From Clavibacter phaseoli (GTDB taxonomy: Bacteria; Actinomycetota; Actinomycetes; Actinomycetales; Microbacteriaceae), in the NCBI RefSeq assembly GCF_021922925.1, contig NZ_CP040786.1:496001-560000 (forward strand): DNA of 64,000 nt. The letters run 5' to 3'. Shown here piece after piece: positions 45,823 to 54,468 of this stretch. How positions within the stretch are numbered: the first letter of the stretch is position 1; each line of letters opens with the position of its first letter. Position numbers and translations under genes: made by a program. The notes under the pieces are model-generated. The model saw only the letters and a program-made list of their open reading frames with translations. It was not told where the DNA came from and searched no databases.

Positions 45823-47958
45823 ATGGCTCGCACCGGCCAGCGGCGGTCCTCCGCCCGCACGCGCACGATCGACAACGAGGGGCTCATCCCCGTGCTCGCG
45901 CGCGCCGTGCGCGAGATCGAGCAGGCCGCCCAGCGCGGCAAGCTCAAGCCCGTCAACCGCACGAAGTTCCAGGTCATCGCGGTGCTGATGCGCGAGGAGC
46001 GCACGCACGCGAAGGACCCGGCCACCCCGCTCAGCGACCCCGAGCGCGCCGAGACGCTGAAGCGCCTCGACGGCATCGCGAGCATCCTGGCCCGCACGGC
46101 CGCGCGCGACACCTCGGTGCTGCCGCTGCTGGATCCCGACGCCAAGCTCTCGGAGACCGCCCGCGCCATGCGCAAGCACATGCTGTTCGACGGCGGCGTG
46201 GAGATGGTCGTGGAGGAGGAGCCGGAGCCCGAGCCCGAGGATCCCGCCCTCGCCAAGCTGCACGAGCGCCAGGTCGTGCCGCCGTCGGTCAAGGCCCGCG
46301 TGCTCGCGAACCCGTTCCTCGAGCCCGACCTCGACCGGCCCGCGCCCGCCGCGCCGCCCACCCGCCTGCTGGCGAACTGGGAGCTGCTCGGCCCGCTGTT
46401 CAAGTCGTTCGAGTACGGCGCCGGCGGCGGCATCGCGAGCATGGACCTGCCCGAGAGCCCCCGCATCGACCGCCTCTCCCCGCACGGCCTCGAGCTCATG
46501 CGCCACCAGGCGCGCTTCCTCGAGAGCGTGCGCCTCGGCCACCGCGAGTTCCTGCTCGCCGACGAGCCCGGCCTCGGCAAGACCGCGCAGGCGCTGCTCG
46601 CCGCGTCCGTCGCCGACGCGTACCCGCTGCTCGTCGTCGTCCCGAACGTCGTGAAGATGAACTGGAAGCGCGAGGTCGAGCGGTGGACGCCGCACCGCCG
46701 CGCCACCGTGATCCACGGCGACGGCGCGGGGCTCGACGCCTTCGCCGACGTCGTCATCGTCAACTACGAGGTGCTCGACCGCCACATCGGCTGGCTGCGC
46801 ACGCTCGGCTTCCGGGGCATGGTCGTCGACGAGGCGCACTTCATCAAGAACCTGCAGTCGCAGCGCTCGAAGTTCGTGCTCGCGCTCGCGGAGAGCATCC
46901 GCCAGCGCCAGTCCGCGCCGCTGCTCATGGCGCTGACGGGCACGCCGCTCATCAACGACATCGACGACTTCCGCGCCATCTGGCAGTTCCTCGGCTGGAT
47001 CGACGGCGACAAGCCCACGTCGGTGCTCATGGGCGAGCTGGAGGAGGCGGGCCTCACGCCCGCCGACCCCGGCTTCTTCGCCGAGGCCCGGCGCGCGGTC
47101 ATCGACCTCGGCATCGTGCGGCGCCGCAAGATCGACGTGGCGACCGACCTGCCGTCCAAGCGCATCGCGGACCTCCCGGTCGAGCTCGACGACGACCTGG
47201 GCCGCTCCATCCGCCAGGCCGAGCGCGAGCTCGCGGCCCGCCTCGTCAAGCGCTTCACGGCGCTCGTCGGCGCCCGCGGCACCACCGTCGCGGACGTCAT
47301 CGACGGACCGGCCTCGGAGCGCGCGAGCCTCGTGCGGCTCGTGGCGCAGTCCGAGCTCGACGAGGCCAAGGCGCAGAAGACCGGCGAGAACGTGTTCACC
47401 ATGGTCCGCCGCATCGGCCAGGCCAAGGCCGTGCTCGCGGCCGACTACGCCGCCCAGCTCGCCCGCTCGGTGGGCAAGGTCGTGTTCTTCGCGAAGCACG
47501 TCGACGTGATGGACCAGGCCGAGGCCACGTTCGCGAAGCGGGAGCTGAAGAGCGTCTCGATCCGCGGCGACCAGACCCCGGCGGCGCGCCAGCACGCGAT
47601 CGACGCCTTCCAGAACGACCCCGACGTCAAGGTCGTGGTCTGCTCGCTCACCGCGGCGGGCGTCGGCCTCAACCTGCAGGCCGCGTCGAACGTGGTGCTC
47701 GCCGAGCTCAGCTGGACGAGCGCGGAGCAGACGCAGGCCATCGACCGCGTGCACCGCATCGGCCAGGAGGAGCCCGTCACCGCGTGGCGGATCATCGCGG
47801 CGCAGACGATCGACGCGAAGATCGCGGAGCTCATCGACAGCAAGGCGGGCCTCGCGGCGCGCGCGCTCGACGGCGAGGACTTCGACGAGGCCGGATCCAC
47901 GTCCGTGCAGCTCGACGCCCTGTCGCACCTCCTCGAGGAGGCGCTGGCGGCGGGCTGA
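45823..47958 (+). CDS. SNF2-family DEAD/DEAH ATPase
   Basis: A 711-residue SNF2-like helicase. After an N-terminal region of about 210 residues with no known domain, motif I is DEPGLGKTAQAL (247 onward), motif II is DEAH (336-339) and motif III LTGTPLIND. The C-terminal half has LNLQAASNVVLAELSW and QTQAIDRVHRIGQ, motifs V and VI. Bacterial members move RNA polymerase or other proteins on DNA, but the exact role is open. ATG 45823 has AAGGAG about 6 nt upstream. A strong bidirectional terminator follows the stop. Confidence 0.92.
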   Translation: MARTGQRRSSARTRTIDNEGLIPVLARAVREIEQAAQRGKLKPVNRTKFQVIAVLMREERTHAKDPATPLSDPERAETLKRLDGIASILARTAARDTSVLPLLDPDAKLSETARAMRKHMLFDGGVEMVVEEEPEPEPEDPALAKLHERQVVPPSVKARVLANPFLEPDLDRPAPAAPPTRLLANWELLGPLFKSFEYGAGGGIASMDLPESPRIDRLSPHGLELMRHQARFLESVRLGHREFLLADEPGLGKTAQALLAASVADAYPLLVVVPNVVKMNWKREVERWTPHRRATVIHGDGAGLDAFADVVIVNYEVLDRHIGWLRTLGFRGMVVDEAHFIKNLQSQRSKFVLALAESIRQRQSAPLLMALTGTPLINDIDDFRAIWQFLGWIDGDKPTSVLMGELEEAGLTPADPGFFAEARRAVIDLGIVRRRKIDVATDLPSKRIADLPVELDDDLGRSIRQAERELAARLVKRFTALVGARGTTVADVIDGPASERASLVRLVAQSELDEAKAQKTGENVFTMVRRIGQAKAVLAADYAAQLARSVGKVVFFAKHVDVMDQAEATFAKRELKSVSIRGDQTPAARQHAIDAFQNDPDVKVVVCSLTAAGVGLNLQAASNVVLAELSWTSAEQTQAIDRVHRIGQEEPVTAWRIIAAQTIDAKIAELIDSKAGLAARALDGEDFDEAGSTSVQLDALSHLLEEALAAG

Positions 47959-47976
47959 TCCGTGTCCCGCTCCACG

Positions 47977-48014
47977 ACGACGCCCCCGCGACCTGCTGGT
48001 CGCGGGGGCGTCGT
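47977..48014. terminator. Perfect 17-bp hairpin, bidirectional terminator
   Basis: The arms 47977-47993 and 47998-48014 pair perfectly with a 4-nt loop TGCT. It stands between two convergent genes (SNF2 and the small membrane protein) and can serve both. Confidence 0.82.
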
Positions 48015-48029
48015 GCGTCGGGGGAGGCG

Positions 48030-48206
48030 CTAGTCGCGCTCGGCCTTCCGGCGGGCGCGCTCGGCCGTGCGGGCGGCGCGGCGCTCGCGGGCGACGGCGT
48101 CCTGCGCGTCCTGGGTGGGGTTCGAGCGGGAGGTGCCGATCACGGCGAAGGCGATGAGGACCACGACGGCCGCCATGACCACGTAGATCAGGATCATGGG
48201 GATCAC
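48030..48206 (-). CDS. 58-residue membrane protein with basic tail
   Basis: A short gene read on the minus strand from GTG 48206 to TAG. The product has one membrane helix (about 3-24, MILIYVVMAAVVVLIAFAVI) and a charged, mostly basic tail with ERRAARTAERARRKAERD. GAGGAG lies 6 nt before the GTG, which is strong support for translation. No family is recognised; the layout (one helix, Arg/Ala-rich cytosolic tail) recalls small membrane adaptor proteins. It lies downstream of and in the same direction as the MFS transporter gene. Confidence 0.72.
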   Translation of the reverse strand: MIPMILIYVVMAAVVVLIAFAVIGTSRSNPTQDAQDAVARERRAARTAERARRKAERD

Positions 48207-48246
48207 GGCAGCTCCTCGGGTGGGTCCAGGCGAGCGTACCGCCCGC

Positions 48247-49626
48247 TCAGTCCTCGAGGGCCGCGCCGCGGAGGTCCGGCAGCGTGAGCGCGGCGGCGGC
48301 GGCCAGCGCGAAGACGGTCGCGAAGACGCCGAACGGCAGCGCGACGCCGCCGAGCGCGAGGAGCGGCGGCACGCACAGCGGCGCGACGATCGAGGCGAGG
48401 CGCCCGAAGCCCGCCGCGCTGCCGGCGCCCGTGGCGCGCACCCGGGTCGGGTACAGCTCCGGGGTCACGGCGTAGAGCGCGCCCCACGCGCCGAGGTTCG
48501 AGAACGACATGAGGGCGCCGAACACGAGGATCGTCGTGACCGAGTCGGCGGTGCCGAAGAGGCCGGCCGACACGGCGGATCCCGCGAGGAAGACCGCGAG
48601 CGTCACCCGCCGGCCCCAGCGCTCCACGAGCCAGGCCGAGACCGCGTAGCCGGGCAGCTGCGCGAGCGTGATGAGCAGCGTGTACTCGAACGACCGCACG
48701 AGCGAGAAGCCCTGCGCGACGAGCAGCGTCGGCAGCCAGATGAAGGCGCCGTAGTAGGCGAAGTTGACGCAGAACCACACGATCCAGAGGGACAGCGTGC
48801 GGCGGCGGAGGCGCGCGCCGAAGAGGCGCTCGCGGGGCGCGGCGTCAGCATCGGCGTCGGTCGCGGTGCCGGAGGCGGCGTCCGCGGCCCGGGCCTCGGC
48901 CGTCGTCTCGGCCGCAGGAGCGTCCGTCGCCGGATCCGCCCCCGCCGCCACCTCGAGGTCGCGCACCACGCGCTCCGCCTCGCGGTGCCGGCCCTTCGCC
49001 TCGAGGAACCGCACCGACTCCGGCAGGCGCAGCCGCACGACGATCGCCCACACCGCGGGCACGGCGCCGAGCGCGAGCGCCCAGCGCCAGCCGTCGTCGC
49101 TCGCGGGGATCACGAGGTAGCCGATGAGCGCCGCGGCGGTCCAGCCGACGGCCCACGACGACTCGAGGATCACGATGACGCGTCCCCGGATCCGGGCGGG
49201 GGAGAACTCGCTCACGAGCGTCGACGCGACGGGCAGCTCGGCGCCGAGCCCGAGGCCCACGACGAAGCGCAGCGCGATGAGCGCGCCCACCGACATCGCG
49301 AGCGCCGACACGCCCGTGGCCACGCCGTAGACGAGCAGCGTGAGCGCGAACACCTGACGGCGGCCGATCCGGTCGGCGACCAGGCCGCCGACGCTCGCGC
49401 CGATCGCCATCCCGAGGAACCCGGCGGAGGCGACGAGGCCGAGCTGCCCGGCGTCCGCCTCCCACACCACGGCGAGCTGGGCGATGACGAACGAGATGAG
49501 CCCGACGTCCATGGCGTCGAGCGCCCAGCCGACGCCGCTGCCGCCGAGGATGCGGGAGTGCGCGCGGGTCCAGGGGAGGGCGTCGAGGCGCTGGGCGCGC
49601 GTGCGCGGCGATGCGGTCGTGGTCAT
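48247..49626 (-). CDS. MFS transporter, sugar-porter/organic-acid type
   Basis: A 459-residue major facilitator with twelve predicted helices. Loop 2-3 has GLVADRIGRRQVF and loop 6-7 has RLPESVRFLEAKGRHREAERV, as in the sugar porter and SV2/niacin-like groups. A long charged central loop (about 225-265) is unusual. The substrate cannot be told. ATG 49626 has GGAGG upstream. It lies downstream of the cupin gene on the same strand (115-bp gap), so the pair may be co-transcribed. Confidence 0.85.
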   Translation of the reverse strand: MTTTASPRTRAQRLDALPWTRAHSRILGGSGVGWALDAMDVGLISFVIAQLAVVWEADAGQLGLVASAGFLGMAIGASVGGLVADRIGRRQVFALTLLVYGVATGVSALAMSVGALIALRFVVGLGLGAELPVASTLVSEFSPARIRGRVIVILESSWAVGWTAAALIGYLVIPASDDGWRWALALGAVPAVWAIVVRLRLPESVRFLEAKGRHREAERVVRDLEVAAGADPATDAPAAETTAEARAADAASGTATDADADAAPRERLFGARLRRRTLSLWIVWFCVNFAYYGAFIWLPTLLVAQGFSLVRSFEYTLLITLAQLPGYAVSAWLVERWGRRVTLAVFLAGSAVSAGLFGTADSVTTILVFGALMSFSNLGAWGALYAVTPELYPTRVRATGAGSAAGFGRLASIVAPLCVPPLLALGGVALPFGVFATVFALAAAAALTLPDLRGAALED

Positions 49627-49741
49627 GGTCCTGGCCTCCGGGAGGGCGCTCGGCTCGGGTCGCGCGCCTCGCGGGGAGGGAGGAGGCGGTCGCGGTGGGT
49701 CGAGCGTAGCGCCGGGGCGGGCCGCGGCCCGCCCCGTGACG

Positions 49742-50632
49742 TCAGAGCCGCCGGACGCGCTCCGCCAGGCGATCGAACGCCGCCGCGTGCGTCACCCGCA
49801 GCGCGTCCCACGACGCCGTCATGTCGACGAGCCCGGGATCCGGGACCACCTCGGCGAAGCCGTGTTGCGCGCGCGGCACCGCGTCGCCCGGGAGCACGAG
49901 CGACTGGATGAAGGCGCCCGTGTCCTCCGAGAAGGTGAGCGTGTGGCTGGCGACGTTGCGGTGCCAGTCGTCCGACGGCCAGGACAGGAACGCGACGTGC
50001 CGCGGCGCGACGCCCGTCCCGGACGCCGAGACGTAGCTGCCGAAGTGCTCCTCGCCGGGCGAGAGGATCTTGTAGGCACCGTTGTCGAGGTACACGAGCA
50101 GCGCCTCGTCGAACGGCTTCTCGCCGTACATCGCCGTGTAGCGGAGCGCGTGCACGAGCACGGGCGCGCCGAGCGGCACGGGGAGCGACGCCGCCGGGGT
50201 GGCGACGGGCGCGGCGACGGACGCGGGGACGGCGGGCCGCAGGAACTCCTCGTCGGTCACGTGCGCGCCCCAGGTGGTCGCGTCCACGGGGTCGTCGCCG
50301 TCCTCCAGCACCGCGATGTGCTCCATCGGCGCGTGGGCCGTGGCGCCGTGCCAGTGCTCCTCGCCGGCCGCGATGTACGCGGATCCGCCGGGCCCGACCT
50401 CGACCACCTCGCCGCCGCGCGTGCCCACGCGGGCGATGCCGGAGGTCACGTGCAGCGTCTGGCCGAGGACGTGCGAGTGCCAGACGGTGCGCGCGCCCGC
50501 GGCGAAGGCGACGGCGGCGACGACCGCGCGCTGCTCGGGCGACTGCGGGGTGGAGAGCCAGCGGAGGCGGGCGTCGCCCGTGACCTGGTCGGCGGGCATG
50601 GTGATGGCGGGGGTCTCGGCCTGGACGCGCAT
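49742..50632 (-). CDS. Cupin-domain protein with second conserved domain
   Basis: A 296-residue protein. Residues about 25-110 are a cupin with WHSHVLGQTLHVTSG and a second motif PGGSAYIAAGEEHWHGA, giving three His and one Glu ligand-type positions. Residues about 155-255 form a second, barrel-like domain with LVHALRYTAMYGEKPFDEAL and HTLTFSEDTGAFIQSL, which I do not recognise. It may be a small-molecule dioxygenase or sensor. The start is supported by GAGAGGA 6 nt upstream. A transporter gene follows. Confidence 0.75.
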   Translation of the reverse strand: MRVQAETPAITMPADQVTGDARLRWLSTPQSPEQRAVVAAVAFAAGARTVWHSHVLGQTLHVTSGIARVGTRGGEVVEVGPGGSAYIAAGEEHWHGATAHAPMEHIAVLEDGDDPVDATTWGAHVTDEEFLRPAVPASVAAPVATPAASLPVPLGAPVLVHALRYTAMYGEKPFDEALLVYLDNGAYKILSPGEEHFGSYVSASGTGVAPRHVAFLSWPSDDWHRNVASHTLTFSEDTGAFIQSLVLPGDAVPRAQHGFAEVVPDPGLVDMTASWDALRVTHAAAFDRLAERVRRL

Positions 50633-50858
50633 GCGGAGTCCTCTCTGTCGGGCACGCGGGTGCCCGGGTCGTGGAACGGGGAGCCCCGGCGCGGTGGTCG
50701 CGTCGGGGCACGGGCATCCTCCCGCGGGTGCCGCGGGGAGCGGGCCGGGGCGTCCCCAGGTGCGGTCGTCCTCCGCGCGACGCGCGGACGGGATCGCCCC
50801 GCGGACTCAGCTGCGCCCCCGTCCGTGCCGATCGCTGGTGCGGCCGTGACGATGTCCC

Positions 50859-50864
50859 TACGCT
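50859..50864 (+). promoter_or_regulatory. -10 (TACGCT) of the leaderless gene at 50872
   Basis: TACGCT ends 7 nt before ATG 50872 and no ribosome site is present. Confidence 0.5.
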
Positions 50865-50871
50865 CGGCCCC

Positions 50872-51216
50872 ATGACCGCGCCCGATGTCGACGCCCGTCC
50901 GCCCGTGCGGGGGCGTCTCCTGCCGGCGCCCCTGATCCTCCTGTGCGGCCTGGTCCTGGTGCCCGCGGCGATCGCCCTAGCCGCGGACAGCTGGACGTCG
51001 CCCGACGCGACCGCCTACGTGCGGATGGCGTTCGCCTCGGTCGCCGGGACCGTCGTCGCGGTCGCGTCGGTGCTGGTGCTGCTGGTCGACCGCCTGGTGA
51101 AGCGCGCCCCGGCCGGGACGATGGTCGCGCTCACGATCGTCGCGCTGCTCTGGGCGTCGAGCACGCTCGCCGAGACGAGCGACCTGCTGCTGCAGCGCCT
51201 GGCGCAGCTCGACTGA
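50872..51216 (+). CDS. Three-helix membrane protein
   Basis: A 114-residue membrane protein of unknown function. Hydrophobic segments lie at about 17-38, 50-72 and 82-96. There is no signal peptide cleavage motif and no known domain. It has a leaderless-type promoter and converges on the thiamin fusion gene with a 24-bp gap that holds no obvious terminator. Confidence 0.72.
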   Translation: MTAPDVDARPPVRGRLLPAPLILLCGLVLVPAAIALAADSWTSPDATAYVRMAFASVAGTVVAVASVLVLLVDRLVKRAPAGTMVALTIVALLWASSTLAETSDLLLQRLAQLD

Positions 51217-51240
51217 CCCGGGTCCGGCAGCCGGCGCGGC

Positions 51241-53493
51241 TCAGCCGAGCGCCTCCGGGGCGCGGAAGAAGTCGCGCTCGTAGGCAGCGGAGACGAGCGA
51301 TGCCTCGAGCATCGCCGCGCGCCGGCTCGGACCCGCGATCACCGCCGCCTCGTCCACCAGCTCGCACGCGCGCCGCGTGGCGGCGGCGAACGCCGGATCC
51401 GCGTACGTCGCCAGCCACGCCGCGTACGGGTGCGCGTCGCCCGCGGCCGCCGCCGCGGATCCCGCCGCCCGGAGCCGGGTGCCCACGTCCGCGTAGATCG
51501 TGAAGCACGGCAGCAGCGCCGCGACGAGTACCGCGTAGTCGCTGCCGGCCGCGTGCGCGAGCAGGTGGTCCACGTAGGCGCGCGTCACCCGGCCGGCGAC
51601 CGCGGGCGCGGGATGCCGGGACAGCCACTCCTCGTGCAGCGCCGACTCCGCCGCGATCGCATCCGCAGCCGAGCGCGCCCACGCGACCTGCGCGTCCGGC
51701 GTCGGCGCGAGCTGGCTCGCCCGCGCGAGCACCCGCGAGTAGGCCCGGAGGTAGATCGCGTCCTGCGCGAGGTAGTGCGAGAACCACGCCTCCGGCAGGG
51801 TGCCGTCGCCGAGGCGGCGGACGAAGGGGAGGTCGTCGATCTCGCGGCGGAGGTCGGCCGATCCCGCCCACATCTCCGCCGAGACCGGCCCGGCGTGCGT
51901 GCCGGCGGCGTCCCACAGGGCGCGCAGGTGGTCGAGCGGGCCGGCGCCGGATCCGACCTCGAGGTCCTCCGCGTGCGCGAGCGATCCGGTGAGCCAGGCC
52001 TTCGCCTCCGTGAGGGCGGCGAGCCAGTCGCCGCGGCGTGGCTGCAGCGTCGCGAGCGCGCTGGAGAGGGAGCAGCCGGTGCCGTGCGTGCTGGTCGTCG
52101 CGACGCGCGGGCCGTCGACGACGTGCACCGCGGCTTGCGCGCCGTCCGCGCCCGGCGTCACGAGCGCGTCCGGGCAGTCGTCCTCGCGCAGGTGCCCGCC
52201 CTTCACGATCACGCGGACGCCGGGCCGCGCGGCGAGCGTCCGCCCCTGCGCGAGCGCGGCGTCCCAGCCGTCGGCCTCGCGCTCGCCGAGGAGCGCGGCG
52301 AGCTCGGGCAGGTTCGGGGTGACGACGTCCGCGAGCGGCAGCAGGCGGCGGAGCGCCTCGGTCGCGTCGGCGTCGAGGAGCGCGTCGCCGGACTGCGCGA
52401 CCATGACCGGATCCAGCACCACGACCGGCGGGCGCACCGCGCGCAGCCAGTCGGCGACCTCGTCGACCACGGCGGCGGATCCGAGCATGCCGACCTTCAC
52501 GGCGTCGATCGCGACGTCGTCGGAGACCGCGTCGAGCTGCGCGCGCAGGAACGCGACGGGCGGCACGTGGATCTCGCGCACGCCCCTCGTGTTCTGCGCG
52601 ACGAGCGCCGTGACGACCGCCATGCCGTAGCCGCCGTTCGCGGCGATGGACTTGAGGTCGGCCTGGATGCCGGCGCCGCCCGTGGGATCCGTGCCCGCGA
52701 TGCTGAGGACGCGGGGGACCGCGCGGCGCGGGATCGCGGGGTCCTCGGGCGATGCGGTGACGTCGATCTCGTCCTCCGTCGCGTCGCCGACCGCGGCGGA
52801 GCGCGCCCGCGCCCACGCGTCCGCGAGCTCGCGCGCCGCCGCCTCGGGATCCTCCTCCGCGCACACCGCCGACACGACGGCCGTCCCCGCGCCGCCCGCC
52901 GCCGCGATGGGCTCGACGTCGCGCACGTCCACCCCGCCGATCGCGACGCATGGCACGGGGGAGAGCCCCGCGATGATCCCGAACCCGTCGTGCCCGAGCG
53001 GCGCCGGGTGGTCGGGCTTGGTGCTCGTGGGGCGGATCACGCCGACTCCGAGGTAGTCGACCGTGCCCGCGGGGAGCCGCCGCACCGCCTCGACGTGCGC
53101 GGGCGTGTTCGCGGTGAGGCCGACGACGAGGCGGCGGTCGGGGCTCGCGGCGTCGAGCATCCGCCGCACCAGGTCGGCGGGGACGTCGGACTGGCCGACG
53201 TGCACGCCGTCCACGCGCACGCCGCGGGCGAGCGCCGCGAGGACGACGTCGACGCGGTCGTCGACGAGCAGCAGCGGCCGCGGGGCGCCGGGATGCGCGG
53301 AGGCATGCGCGTCGGTGGCACCCGCCGCCGCGACGACCGTCGCCAGCAGCTCGGCCGCGCTCGCGTGCTTGTCGCGGATCTGCACGGCCGTCGCCCCGCC
53401 AGCGACCGCCGCGGCGACGACCGCGGGCACGCCGCGCGCCCCGCACAGCGCGGGGTCGGTGACGAGGTAGACGGAGAGGTCGAGGCCGCTCAC
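51241..53493 (-). CDS. ThiE-ThiD-TenA trifunctional thiamin protein
   Basis: A 750-residue fusion. Residues 1-230 are thiamin-phosphate synthase (Thi[38 protein letters not shown]). Residues about 260-525 are HMP-P kinase (Thi[35 protein letters not shown]). Residues about 540-750 are TenA, an aminopyrimidine hydrolase used in salvage, with HEEWLSRH and the Cys in [12 protein letters not shown]. It would make HMP-PP and join it to thiazole phosphate from ThiM. GTG 53493 overlaps the thiM stop (GTGA), so both are under the TPP riboswitch. Confidence 0.93.
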   Translation of the reverse strand: MSGLDLSVYLVTDPALCGARGVPAVVAAAVAGGATAVQIRDKHASAAELLATVVAAAGATDAHASAHPGAPRPLLLVDDRVDVVLAALARGVRVDGVHVGQSDVPADLVRRMLDAASPDRRLVVGLTANTPAHVEAVRRLPAGTVDYLGVGVIRPTSTKPDHPAPLGHDGFGIIAGLSPVPCVAIGGVDVRDVEPIAAAGGAGTAVVSAVCAEEDPEAAARELADAWARARSAAVGDATEDEIDVTASPEDPAIPRRAVPRVLSIAGTDPTGGAGIQADLKSIAANGGYGMAVVTALVAQNTRGVREIHVPPVAFLRAQLDAVSDDVAIDAVKVGMLGSAAVVDEVADWLRAVRPPVVVLDPVMVAQSGDALLDADATEALRRLLPLADVVTPNLPELAALLGEREADGWDAALAQGRTLAARPGVRVIVKGGHLREDDCPDALVTPGADGAQAAVHVVDGPRVATTSTHGTGCSLSSALATLQPRRGDWLAALTEAKAWLTGSLAHAEDLEVGSGAGPLDHLRALWDAAGTHAGPVSAEMWAGSADLRREIDDLPFVRRLGDGTLPEAWFSHYLAQDAIYLRAYSRVLARASQLAPTPDAQVAWARSAADAIAAESALHEEWLSRHPAPAVAGRVTRAYVDHLLAHAAGSDYAVLVAALLPCFTIYADVGTRLRAAGSAAAAAGDAHPYAAWLATYADPAFAAATRRACELVDEAAVIAGPSRRAAMLEASLVSAAYERDFFRAPEALG

Positions 53494-54323
53494 GCGAGGC
53501 GCTCGCGGCGGGCGACGAGCTCGGGCGTGACGGCGTCGAGCGCGTCGAGCAGCGCGACCGCGAACGAGCCGGGTCCGCGCGCCCCCTCCGCGGCGATCTC
53601 GGCCGCGATCGTGTAGACGCTCGTCGCGGCGACGGCGGCCCGCAGCGGATCCGGGTCCAGCGACGCGAACGCCGCCATCACCGCGCCGAGCGCGCAGCCG
53701 CCGCCCGTCACCTTCGTGAGCAGGGCATCGCCCGTGGCCACGCGCACGATCCGCGTCCCGTCGGTGATGTGGTCGACCGGCCCGGACACCGCGACCACCG
53801 TGCCGTACGTCCCCGCCAGCAGGGTCGCGGCGTCGAGCGCCGCCTCCACCTCGTCGGTCGCGTCGACGCCGCGCCCGCCCGCGCCGCCGGTCGCCAGCGC
53901 GATGACCTCCGACGCGTTGCCGCGCACGATCGTCGGCGACAGCGCCACGAGCTCGTGGGCGAGCCGCGTCCGCACCGGCAGGGCGCCGACCGCGACGGGA
54001 TCCAGCACCCACGGCGTGCCCGCCTCCCGCGCCGCGTGCGCGGCCTCGACCGCCGCCTTCCGCTGCTCCGCGTGCGGCGTGCCGAGGTTGACGAGCAGGC
54101 CCGACGCGATCCGCGCGAACGGCCCCGCCTCGGTCGGCACGTCCGTCATCGCGGGCGCGGCGCCCAGCGCGAGGAGGACGTTCGCGGTGAAGCCGGTGAC
54201 GACCGCGTTGGTGATGCACTGCACGAGCGGAGCGCGCTCCCGCAGCAGGCGGAGGAGGTCGGCCGACGACGGTCCGGCCTCCGCCCCGGTGATCTCGTGG
54301 GCCGATGGGCGCGCAGCGCTCAT
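53490..54323 (-). CDS. thiM: Hydroxyethylthiazole kinase
   Basis: A 277-residue ThiM that phosphorylates the thiazole alcohol from degraded thiamin. The family blocks [46 protein letters not shown] and [15 protein letters not shown] are all present. ATG 54323 is preceded by GGAGGGA at 7 nt, and this ribosome site is part of the TPP riboswitch. With the fused ThiE-ThiD-TenA behind it, it forms a complete salvage operon. De novo genes such as thiC or thiG are not in the window. Confidence 0.95.
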   Translation of the reverse strand: MSAARPSAHEITGAEAGPSSADLLRLLRERAPLVQCITNAVVTGFTANVLLALGAAPAMTDVPTEAGPFARIASGLLVNLGTPHAEQRKAAVEAAHAAREAGTPWVLDPVAVGALPVRTRLAHELVALSPTIVRGNASEVIALATGGAGGRGVDATDEVEAALDAATLLAGTYGTVVAVSGPVDHITDGTRIVRVATGDALLTKVTGGGCALGAVMAAFASLDPDPLRAAVAATSVYTIAAEIAAEGARGPGSFAVALLDALDAVTPELVARRERLA

Positions 54324-54325
54324 GA

Positions 54326-54400
54326 TGACATCCCTCCGCCGGTGCGAACCGGATCAGGTGCGACGGGTCTCATCTCAGCCCTCGTGGGCACCCCGTGTCA
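54326..54400 (-). promoter_or_regulatory. TPP riboswitch (THI element)
   Basis: On the minus strand the leader has GGGGTGCC, GGCTGAGAT, ACCTGATCCGG and GGCGGAGGGA in order, the conserved core of the TPP aptamer. The closing P1 stem pairs TGACA (54400-54396) with TGTCA (54330-54326). The thiM ribosome site GGAGGGA (54337-54331) is part of the aptamer core itself, so ligand binding should block translation directly. Confidence 0.95.
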
Positions 54401-54407
54401 GGGATCC

Positions 54408-54413
54408 ACCCTA
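54408..54413 (-). promoter_or_regulatory. -10 (TAGGGT) of the thiamin operon
   Basis: TAGGGT on the minus strand ends 7 nt before the first base of the TPP aptamer, so transcription likely starts at the aptamer. Confidence 0.55.
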
Positions 54414-54468
54414 GGGCCAGACGCGTCGCACCTGCCAGGACGGCCGGCGGCGGTGCCGTCGTGGCGCG

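Noticed and set aside
45629..45988. Leaderless small ORF before the SNF2 gene
   Set aside because: The GTG is well placed after TAAACT, but the product is Pro/Arg-rich noise and the frame runs 166 bp into SNF2.
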